Shown in pieces: positions 1 to 5,332 of a stretch of 6,632 bases of DNA. Source of the DNA: Bordetella parapertussis (GTDB lineage: Bacteria; Pseudomonadota; Gammaproteobacteria; Burkholderiales; SG8-39); contig CAMDRY010000182.1 in the NCBI GenBank assembly GCA_945906975.1, forward strand, positions 1-6,632, read 5' to 3'. The notes beneath the pieces were generated by a model. That model ran no database searches. It saw only the letters and a program-made list of their open reading frames with translations, and was not told where the DNA came from. The position numbers and the translations under genes were made by a program. Positions within the stretch are counted from its first letter, which is position 1. Every line of letters begins with the position of its first letter.

Positions 1-1
1 G

Positions 2-178
2 CGCGCATATTTTGTTGCGAGGCTGGAGACCACCCTACAAGCCTGGTTGCGCCGCGACCTCGCAGCCTTGTGGTGCGCCAGGAGCTTTGTCGCCGTCGGT
101 GTCTTGCATTTGTACGGCCGCAAGGGCTTGCTGCAGTTGCTGCGGGAGCGGGGTTACGGCGTGATGCGGCTGTATTGA
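2..178 (+). CDS. C-terminal fragment of a TraB/GumN-family protein (5' end outside window)
   Basis: The reading frame is open from the window edge to TGA at 176-178, giving about 58 residues. The end of the frame contains SFVAVGVLHLYG, then GLLQLLRERGY and VMRLY. This matches, from memory, the closing pattern of TraB/PrgY/GumN proteins: a hydrophobic strand, G-x-x-H-x-x-G, a short Leu-rich helix, then G-Y-x-V. Upstream, R-A-Y-F-V-A-R-L-E resembles the helix that precedes this block in the family, though the linker to FVAVG (about 15 residues) is longer than I would expect. GumN-type members in proteobacteria are usually exported proteins of poorly defined role; the N-terminus that would show this is missing. 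The other five frames give no recognisable protein. A degraded gene cannot be excluded because only the tail is visible. Confidence 0.6.
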   Translation, partial: RAYFVARLETTLQAWLRRDLAALWCARSFVAVGVLHLYGRKGLLQLLRERGYGVMRLY

Positions 179-220
179 TAGTTTCGTAATCTGTGACATT
201 TCCAAGGCCGTGACGATTCC

Positions 221-407
221 GCTCCATCCCCCTTGACGGGGGAGGGTTGGGGAGAGGGTGAATGCTTGCAAAAGCGAATCTGCTGCCATTCTCTCTTTCC
301 CTGCCCCTCCCTTGCAGGGCGCGCATCGGTCGGTAGGCCGATGCCGTTCAGCCGGCGCGGCGCTTCACTCCGCGAAACCCCGGCTTCAGCCCGCAGGGGG
401 AGAGGGA
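221..407. repeat. GC-rich hairpin-forming intergenic repeat (REP/MITE-like)
   Basis: The 327-bp gap between the TraB-like stop and purN (179-505) holds no convincing gene but is full of related inverted motifs. Motif one (227-261) is a hairpin, TCCCCC-TTGAC-GGGGGA, followed by a GGGTTGGGGAGAGGG run. Motif two (291-319) is a diverged copy on the opposite strand, with CCC-TTGCA-GGG. Motif three (389-407) returns to the first orientation and contains GCAGGGGGAGAGGGA. Between motifs two and three are two further hairpins: GCATCGG/CCGATGC (323-329 with 338-344) and GCCGGCGCGG pairing with CCGCG and CCGGC (351-360 with 370-374 and 380-384, AAACC bulge). The purine-rich ends of motifs two and three form an imperfect terminal inverted repeat of a unit of about 115 bp. 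Similar G-rich intergenic repeats are common in proteobacteria. The exact family and ends are not determined. Confidence 0.55.
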
Positions 408-472
408 CGTACTGCCGAGAACGTCATGGCAATTGGGCGTTCGGTGAGGGCCGCCTAGCTCGGGAGAGCCGC

Positions 473-499
473 TTGTCCGCCCCCAGAGCAGAGTAAAAT
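473..499 (+). promoter_or_regulatory. Candidate purN promoter, possibly leaderless
   Basis: A TAAAAT box at 494-499 resembles a sigma-70 -10 element. A TTGTCC at 473-478 could be the -35 element, but the 15-bp spacing is short. A start about seven bases after the -10 would fall at or near the GTG of purN at 506, which has no good Shine-Dalgarno sequence in front of it. The call rests on pattern only. Confidence 0.35.
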
Positions 500-505
500 G
501 CCGGG

Positions 506-1144
506 GTGAAAGCTATCGTCATCCTCATTTCCGGCCGCGGCAGCAATATGCAGGCCCTGGTCGAAGCCGGCCTGCCCGTGCGTGCGGTGATTTCCAACCG
601 CCCCGATGCGGCCGGGCTGGCCTGGGCGGCGGCACGCGGCATCACCACCGCAACGCTCGACCACAAGGCCTTTGCCGGGCGCGAGGCCTTTGATGCGGCG
701 CTGGCCGCCGCCATTGACGGATATAAGCCCGACCTGGTTGTGCTGGCCGGATTCATGCGCATTCTTACGCCGGGTTTTGTGCAGCACTACGCCGGCCGCA
801 TGCTCAACATCCACCCCTCGCTGCTGCCGGCCTTTACCGGACTGGATACGCATGCGCGGGCGCTCGCGGCGGGCGTCAAGTTGCATGGCTGTACGGTGCA
901 TTTTGTCACCGCGGAACTCGATCACGGTCCCATCGTCATCCAGGCGGCGGTGCCGGTGCGCCCCGGCGACGACGAGGCCGCGCTGGCGGCGCGGGTGCTG
1001 GCGCAGGAGCACCGTATTTACGCCAGGGCTGTGCGCTGGTTTATTGCCGGGCGTCTGGTCATCGAAATGGGGCTTGTGCGCGTTAACAAACTTGATGACG
1101 GTGGGGGCGAAGAAGGCGTGCAAACGGTATTCGACGCCGCCTGA
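506..1144 (+). CDS. purN: Phosphoribosylglycinamide formyltransferase (GAR transformylase)
   Basis: This cytoplasmic enzyme transfers a formyl group from 10-formyltetrahydrofolate to glycinamide ribonucleotide, the third step of de novo purine synthesis. The 212-residue product equals the length I recall for E. coli PurN. The N-terminal strand and phosphate-binding loop are visible as ISGRGSNMQAL (residues 8-18). The catalytic triad is intact: N101 and H103 in NIHPSLLP, and D139 in ELDHGPI. The start is GTG at 506-508; the ATG at 498 runs into a stop after three codons, so GTG is the only start giving the full N-terminal strand. No clear ribosome-binding site precedes it. purM, the frequent partner of purN, is not upstream; a probable TraB/GumN gene and a repeat are there instead. 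The last ~15 residues, Gly/Glu-rich after residue 195, look like a variable tail. Confidence 0.96.
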   Translation: MKAIVILISGRGSNMQALVEAGLPVRAVISNRPDAAGLAWAAARGITTATLDHKAFAGREAFDAALAAAIDGYKPDLVVLAGFMRILTPGFVQHYAGRMLNIHPSLLPAFTGLDTHARALAAGVKLHGCTVHFVTAELDHGPIVIQAAVPVRPGDDEAALAARVLAQEHRIYARAVRWFIAGRLVIEMGLVRVNKLDDGGGEEGVQTVFDAA

Positions 1145-1200
1145 GCAGCCAAGCAGTCGCGCCCATGCCTGATGCGGCACACTTAAAGACGCCCAAAACC

Positions 1201-1920
1201 ATGAAGCCAATCCGATTTGTCCCGAGCTTGTGCTGCGCCCTGCTGGCGGCGGTTTCGCTGGATGCGTTCGCGGCGCCGCCGCAAAAGCTCACGCTGCAAT
1301 ACGATGTCAGCCGCAACGGCACCGTCATGGTCGAGATTGTCGAGCGCCTCGAGCACGAGGGCAAAAGCTACTCGCTCACATCGGACGCCAAGGGCAAGGG
1401 CATTTACGCGATGGTGCGTTCGGGCACGGTCAAGCGCTCGAGCAAGGGGACGGTGATTGCCACCGGCCTGCGTCCGGAAGAGTTTCATGACAAGCGTGGC
1501 GATCGCCCTGAAAGGACGGCGCGTTTTGACTGGGGCAAGGTGACGGTGCTGCACGGTGAAGGCGGCAAACTTGAGACCAAGCCCATAGCGTCACCCGAAC
1601 GTGTCAGCGACCGGCTTGCGATGTACTGGACCTTCGCCTTTCGCCCCTTGCCGGGCAAGGATGCATCGGTGTCGCTGGCTGTGGCCGACGGCGGACAGTT
1701 CGACGATTTTCGCTTCGTATCCGCGGGCACCGAGAGCGTCAAGACGGGCGCCGGGGATATCGAGGCGCTGAAGCTGGTTAAGGTGCCTGATCCGGGCGAC
1801 GAGCGCGGCACGGTTATCTGGCTGGGCATCAAGCATGGCTATGTACCAGTGCGCATTCTGGTCGTTGAGAAAGACGGTACGCGCATCGACCAGGTCGTCA
1901 CCTCGATCAGCACACAATAA
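1201..1920 (+). CDS. DUF3108-family secreted protein of unknown function
   Basis: The 239-residue product begins with a typical Sec signal peptide: Lys and Arg near the start, a hydrophobic core over residues 8-20, and a likely cleavage site A-F-A|A-P after residue 24. No lipobox is seen, so it is probably periplasmic and soluble. The rest is rich in short beta strands with alternating charged and hydrophobic residues. LTLQYDVSRNG, WTFAFRPLPGK and ALKLVKVPDPGDERGTVIW fit, from memory, the DUF3108 family, common downstream of purN in betaproteobacteria. No catalytic motif is evident. An in-frame ATG at 1165 would add 12 residues before the signal peptide and has no ribosome-binding site, so 1201 is preferred. 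The gene lies 56 bp after purN and could be co-transcribed with it. Function unknown. Confidence 0.85.
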   Translation: MKPIRFVPSLCCALLAAVSLDAFAAPPQKLTLQYDVSRNGTVMVEIVERLEHEGKSYSLTSDAKGKGIYAMVRSGTVKRSSKGTVIATGLRPEEFHDKRGDRPERTARFDWGKVTVLHGEGGKLETKPIASPERVSDRLAMYWTFAFRPLPGKDASVSLAVADGGQFDDFRFVSAGTESVKTGAGDIEALKLVKVPDPGDERGTVIWLGIKHGYVPVRILVVEKDGTRIDQVVTSISTQ

Positions 1921-1946
1921 GCGGAGCCCAAGGCTTGCATTCGGGG

Positions 1947-1968
1947 CATCAACCACACATCAACCACA
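1947..1968. repeat. Perfect 11-bp tandem repeat (two copies)
   Basis: CATCAACCACA occurs twice back to back (1947-1957 and 1958-1968) in the 126-bp gap between the DUF3108 gene and the RNA methyltransferase gene. It could be a replication-slippage duplication or a paired protein-binding site. Nothing else in the gap resembles an operator or terminator. Confidence 0.7.
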
Positions 1969-2032
1969 ACGGGTGCGTTCTTCACAGGGGCGCCCGGGAT
2001 TCGCGTTTCCGATCCAAAAGCGCGCAACGCGA

Positions 2033-2050
2033 ATGAAAGCCAAAATATGA
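2033..2050 (+). promoter_or_regulatory. Possible five-codon leader ORF overlapping the methyltransferase start
   Basis: ATG at 2033 opens a mini-ORF reading M-K-A-K-I and stopping at TGA 2048-2050. That stop overlaps the methyltransferase ATG (2047-2049) as ATGA, the usual geometry for translational coupling. The mini-ORF has no clear ribosome-binding site. The GAAAG at 2035-2039 inside it is suitably placed (seven bases) to serve the main gene directly. It may be chance. Confidence 0.25.
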
Positions 2051-3324
2051 AATTGACCCCCAACCTGATTGATCACGCCGCCGAGGCGCTTGCCACGGTA
2101 ATGCGCTTTGAGTATCCGGCCGACGGCGTGATGTCGCGTTATTTTCGTGCACATGAAAAACTCGGCCAGCAGGATCGCGCGTTCATCGCCGAGACCGTAT
2201 TCGCGGTGCTGCGGCGCAAACGCCTGCTCGACTACCTGCTCGGGGACACCGGTGCGCGGGACATGATCCTGGCCTGTCTTGCCGTGCTGCGCGGCCATAA
2301 TCTGCGTGAACTGGAGTCCGTCTGCACCCCGCCAGAGCTTGAAAAGCTGGGGGCCATCAAACAGCGCGCGCACGAGACCTTGCCGTTCGAGGTGGAGTGT
2401 GACCTGCCCGACTGGGTTATCGAGAAACTCCGCGCAAGCTACGATGACGAAGCGCTGCTTGCGCTGGCGCGCGCGCTGCAGCGACCGGCGCCGCTTGATT
2501 TGCGCGTCAACCTGTCCAAAACCTCACGCGAGGATACGCTCGCATCCCTGGCTGCCAGCGGCGTCGAGGGCGCGGCGATGAGCTATTCGCCCGCTGGAAT
2601 ACGCCTCAAGGAAAAACCGGCGCTGTCGCGTCACTCGCTTTACGTTGATGGCGCGATAGAAGTGCAAGATGAGGGCAGCCAGTTGCTGTGTTACCTGCTC
2701 GGCCCCAAGCGCAGCGAGATGGTGGTGGATTTTTGCGCGGGAGCGGGCGGCAAGACGCTTGGCCTTGGCATGCTGATGCGCTCGACCGGTCGCTTGTACG
2801 CGTTTGATATTTCGACCTCGCGCCTGACCAAGTTGAAGCCGCGACTGGCCCGTTCGGGATTGTCCAACGTGCATCCGCAGCACATCGACAGCGAGCGCGA
2901 TCCGCGCATCGGGCGTTTGGTTGGCAAGATCGACCGTGTACTGATCGACGCACCCTGCAGCGGCATGGGCACCCTCAGGCGCAACCCCGACCTGAAGTGG
3001 CGACAGACGGCGGCCGGAATCGATGAGCTGGCAGCCAAGCAAACGCGCATTCTCGAATCCGCGGCACGCCTGCTCAAGCCGGGCGGACAGCTTGTTTACG
3101 CCACTTGCAGCATCCTCGCAGAAGAGAATGAGGCGATCGTGGAGGATTTTCTGTCGCGGCACGCAGAATTCAAGCTGGTTCCGGCGATAGAAGTGCTGGC
3201 GCGGCGTGAGATTTCCCTGCCGGCCGACCCTGGTGCCAGCCCTTATCTGAGGCTGGCGCCGCACTCGCACCAGACCGACGGCTTTTTCGCTGCGCTGTTG
3301 GAAAAGGTGAAGGTGGCATCCTGA
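2047..3324 (+). CDS. RsmB/NOP-family S-adenosylmethionine-dependent RNA (cytosine-5) methyltransferase
   Basis: This enzyme is expected to place a methyl group on C5 of a cytosine in RNA, probably rRNA, using S-adenosylmethionine. The 425-residue protein has a helical N-terminal region (about 1-145) with DRAFIAETVFAVLRRKRLLD, resembling the start of RsmB proteins. Then follow DEGSQLL (208-214), the SAM-binding loop VVDFCAGAGGKT (226-237), the acidic ribose-binding D254, DAPCSGMGTLRRNPDLKW (301-318) and YATCSILAEENE (351-362). Both catalytic cysteines of the NOP2/Sun fold are present, C304 and C354. Length is close to E. coli RsmB as I recall it, but assignment to RsmB itself (16S C967) is not secure. 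The ATG overlaps the stop of a five-codon mini-ORF (2033-2050). The TGA (3322-3324) is followed in frame by TAA and overlaps the probable start of the next gene. Confidence 0.92.
   Translation: MKLTPNLIDHAAEALATVMRFEYPADGVMSRYFRAHEKLGQQDRAFIAETVFAVLRRKRLLDYLLGDTGARDMILACLAVLRGHNLRELESVCTPPELEKLGAIKQRAHETLPFEVECDLPDWVIEKLRASYDDEALLALARALQRPAPLDLRVNLSKTSREDTLASLAASGVEGAAMSYSPAGIRLKEKPALSRHSLYVDGAIEVQDEGSQLLCYLLGPKRSEMVVDFCAGAGGKTLGLGMLMRSTGRLYAFDISTSRLTKLKPRLARSGLSNVHPQHIDSERDPRIGRLVGKIDRVLIDAPCSGMGTLRRNPDLKWRQTAAGIDELAAKQTRILESAARLLKPGGQLVYATCSILAEENEAIVEDFLSRHAEFKLVPAIEVLARREISLPADPGASPYLRLAPHSHQTDGFFAALLEKVKVAS
3310..3323 (+). promoter_or_regulatory. Ribosome-binding site and CTG start of the nuclease, within the methyltransferase end
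   Basis: AAGGTG at 3310-3315 is a good Shine-Dalgarno match, with five bases before CTG at 3321-3323. The CTG shares bases with the upstream TGA (CTGA), a variant of the common ATGA coupling overlap. An ATA at 3324 is a less likely alternative initiator. This arrangement supports the long, signal-peptide-bearing form of the nuclease. Confidence 0.55.
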
Positions 3325-3932
3325 TAAGGCGTTTAATAGCGGCGGGTTTTGCGGGGTGTCTGGCGCTCGGATTGTTCGCCGCGGCGCATGCGCAGTCGTC
3401 GCAGTCGCGCCCGGTCGCGGCGACGGGGACGATGCAAGTGGCTTTCCCGCCCTGGGACAACGCCGAGCGCTTGGTGATAGATGCGATTGACGCCGCGCGC
3501 AAGCAGGTGTTGGTGCAGGCCTACGTCTTCACCAGTCGCGGTATTGCCAATGCGCTGATCGCGGCGCGCAGGCGCGGCGTTGATGTACAGGTGACGGCCG
3601 ACCGTGGGCAGGCGATGAGCGGCGACAACAGCCGGATTCCCGAGATCGCCGCAGCGGGAATTGCTGTTTATCTCGAAGTGCGCTACGCCTCTGCGCACAA
3701 CAAGACCATGGTGATCGATGCGGGAACCAGTGAACCGGTGGTGCTCACCGGCAGCTTCAACTGGACATGGGGGGCGCAGCACCGTAATGCTGAAAACCTG
3801 CTGATTCTGCGCCGCAATCCCGAGCTCACGCGTGCTTACCATGACAACTGGCGGCGGCATCTTGCCGATGCGCTGCCGTATTCTGCCGGCGCCCCGGGTT
3901 CCGGCCCGGGTTTCGCCCATCAGGCACCCTGA
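3321..3932 (+). CDS. Secreted phospholipase D-like nuclease, single HKD motif (Nuc type)
   Basis: The domain resembles, from memory, the pKM101/Salmonella Nuc endonuclease, a small periplasmic phosphodiesterase that works as a dimer with one HKD motif per subunit. Seen here: a QVLVQAYVFTS strand-turn (residues 62-72), RRRGVDVQV (83-91), then the motif H126-x-K128-x4-D133, followed by TGSFNWT and the N157-A-E-N159 region. DNA or RNA cleavage is more likely than lipid hydrolysis, but this is inference. The start is unusual. The frame is open back through a full signal peptide: R-R, then LIAAGFAGCLALGLF, then a probable A-H-A|Q cleavage site after residue 24. No ATG, GTG or TTG precedes it. CTG at 3321 overlaps the upstream TGA as CTGA and has AAGGTG five bases before it. 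The first standard start, TTG 3372, would cut off most of the signal peptide. Numbering is from CTG (203 residues). The stop is TGA followed in frame by TAA. Confidence 0.85.
   Translation: MIRRLIAAGFAGCLALGLFAAAHAQSSQSRPVAATGTMQVAFPPWDNAERLVIDAIDAARKQVLVQAYVFTSRGIANALIAARRRGVDVQVTADRGQAMSGDNSRIPEIAAAGIAVYLEVRYASAHNKTMVIDAGTSEPVVLTGSFNWTWGAQHRNAENLLILRRNPELTRAYHDNWRRHLADALPYSAGAPGSGPGFAHQAP
3893..3910. repeat. CCCGGG hairpin near the 3' end of the nuclease gene
   Basis: CCCGGG at 3893-3898 and again at 3905-3910 can pair around a TTCCGG loop. Only three Ts follow, so it is not a good terminator. It encodes part of the Gly/Pro/Ala-rich tail after the nuclease domain and may modestly affect readthrough or mRNA stability before the channel gene. 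Confidence 0.35.
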
Positions 3933-3941
3933 TAACGTGAA

Positions 3942-5240
3942 GTGTGGACGGTGACCGTGAACAAAGAACCGATCAATAATCTGTTGCGCGAAGCCTGGTT
4001 GGACCTGTGCGATCTGGCCAACTATCCTGAATTCATCGCGCTTGCCCTCGCGCTCGGACTGGCCTTGTTCCTGAGACGCCTTGCGCGCCGCTCCGATTCG
4101 CTGCGCAGCTGGGGCAGCTTCGGTGCCGGCGGCGTCAAGCGCATGCTGTTCCCCCTTGCGGGCTTGCTGATGGTGTCGGTCAGCATCGCCGTGCTCAAGC
4201 CCTCGTTCGAGGTGGATTTACTGCGCCTCGCGGTGCCCTTGCTCGGGTCGCTGGCGATCGTCAGAGCTGTGTTTTATCTGTTGCGCCAGGCCATCCCCGA
4301 GGGCAGCGCGCTGGCCAGTTTCGAGCGGACCATCGCCGCGGCGGTGTGGATCGCGCTCGCCTTGCATCTGTTTGGCGTGCTGCCCGATGCGGTGGATGTT
4401 CTTGATGACATCAGCTTTCATATAGGCAAGCAAAAACTCAGTCTCTGGGTGTTGTTGCAGGGGCTGTTCTGGGTTGCGATGACATTGCTTGTGGCGATGT
4501 GGTTTGGACGCTTGGCAGAGGGCAGGCTGCTGCGGGCGGAGCATCTGGATTCAAACCTGCGCGTCGCATTTGCGCGTCTGGTGAATGCGCTGCTGGTGGT
4601 GATTGCCGTGCTGATCACGCTGCCGCTTGTCGGCATAGACCTTACGGTGCTGTCTATTTTTGGCGGTGCGCTGGGGGTGGGACTTGGTTTCGGGCTACAG
4701 AAAATCGCCAGCAATTACATGAGCGGTTTCATCATTCTGGTCGAGCGCTCGATTCGTCATGGCGACATGGTCACTGCAGATAATTTTTATGGCCAGGTGC
4801 AGGCGATTACCACGCGCAGTGTCATCGTCAAGGCGCTGGATGGCCGCGAAGCCATCATCCCGAATGAGACCTTCATCACGCAAACGGTGCTCAATCACTC
4901 CTTGAGCAACCGCAAGGTGCGCATAGGCCTGCCGGTGCAGATCAGTTACGGTTCCGATCTTGAGAAGGCCATGGTGTTGATGGCCTTTGCGGCGAAGGCC
5001 AATCCACGCGTGCTGGCTGATCCCCAGCCGGTGTCCTATCTGGTGCGCTTTGCCGACAGCGGCATTGACCTCGAGTTGGGCTTCTGGATAGGCGACCCCG
5101 AGTCAGGGCAGTTGAACGTGCGTTCCGAGCTCAATCTGGCGATCTGGCGGGACTTCCGGCGCGAGGGCATCGAGATTGCCTATACGCGCCGGGAAGTGCG
5201 TCTGCTTTCATCGCTGGAAAATGAGGCTAAACTCATATAG
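3942..5240 (+). CDS. MscS-family mechanosensitive ion channel
   Basis: This inner-membrane channel is expected to open under membrane tension and release solutes on osmotic downshock. The 432-residue form has hydrophobic segments at about 30-46, 66-86, 92-114, 130-148, 166-188 and 211-230, then the pore helix at about 235-262. The pore helix is glycine-rich (GGALGVGLGFGLQKIASN, 241-258), typical of the family's TM3. It is followed by FIILVERSIRHGD, a beta domain with VKALDGREAIIPNETFI and VLNHS, and a mixed C-terminal domain up to the I-A-Y-T-R-R end. There are more membrane segments than the three of MscS, so it belongs to the larger members. The start is uncertain: GTG at 3942, 3951 and 3957 are all in frame with weak ribosome-binding sites, changing only a few residues. 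It lies nine bases after the nuclease stop, so co-transcription is likely. Confidence 0.93.
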   Translation: MWTVTVNKEPINNLLREAWLDLCDLANYPEFIALALALGLALFLRRLARRSDSLRSWGSFGAGGVKRMLFPLAGLLMVSVSIAVLKPSFEVDLLRLAVPLLGSLAIVRAVFYLLRQAIPEGSALASFERTIAAAVWIALALHLFGVLPDAVDVLDDISFHIGKQKLSLWVLLQGLFWVAMTLLVAMWFGRLAEGRLLRAEHLDSNLRVAFARLVNALLVVIAVLITLPLVGIDLTVLSIFGGALGVGLGFGLQKIASNYMSGFIILVERSIRHGDMVTADNFYGQVQAITTRSVIVKALDGREAIIPNETFITQTVLNHSLSNRKVRIGLPVQISYGSDLEKAMVLMAFAAKANPRVLADPQPVSYLVRFADSGIDLELGFWIGDPESGQLNVRSELNLAIWRDFRREGIEIAYTRREVRLLSSLENEAKLI

Positions 5241-5296
5241 AACATGCGCTTATATTTTTGCCGCAGACACTCCCTCCGGATGTTGCAGAATTAGCG

Positions 5297-5328
5297 TAAA
5301 ATATACCCAATTTTACTTACTCAGGCGA
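5297..5328 (+). promoter_or_regulatory. Promoter-like AT-rich region and ribosome-binding site before the desaturase
   Basis: The 92-bp gap 5241-5332 is clearly richer in A/T than its surroundings. TAAAAT at 5297-5302 could be a -10 element, but no convincing -35 lies 16-18 bases upstream; TTGCAG at 5283-5288 is too close. An AGGCGA at 5323-5328 precedes the ATG at 5333 and may serve as ribosome-binding site. No terminator hairpin for the channel gene is seen here. Confidence 0.3.
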
Positions 5329-5332
5329 TTAA

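Noticed and set aside
35..289. Minus-strand ORF of 84 codons, or a shorter 54-codon form from the ATG at 197-199
   Set aside because: It is antisense to the TraB/GumN-like C-terminus, its longer N-terminus runs through the hairpin repeat, and neither start has a good ribosome-binding site.
233..496. Plus-strand ORFs of 66-87 codons across the intergenic repeat
   Set aside because: They translate the G-rich hairpin repeat, give low-complexity Arg/Ser/Pro-rich sequence and match no protein pattern.
455..1210. Long minus-strand ORF (251 codons) opposite purN
   Set aside because: It is a GC-driven shadow of purN; the His/Arg/Gly-rich product has no recognisable domain, while the + strand has the full PurN catalytic set.
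2524..3270. Minus-strand ORF of 248 codons opposite the methyltransferase
   Set aside because: It covers the conserved SAM-binding and catalytic regions of the + strand gene and looks like an Arg/Gln-rich shadow.
3893..3913. Hairpin at the nuclease end considered as an intrinsic terminator
   Set aside because: The stem is only six base pairs and is followed by just three Ts, and the channel gene begins about 30 bases later.
5251..5263. Poly-T stretch after the channel gene considered as a terminator
   Set aside because: There is no GC-rich stem immediately before the T run.
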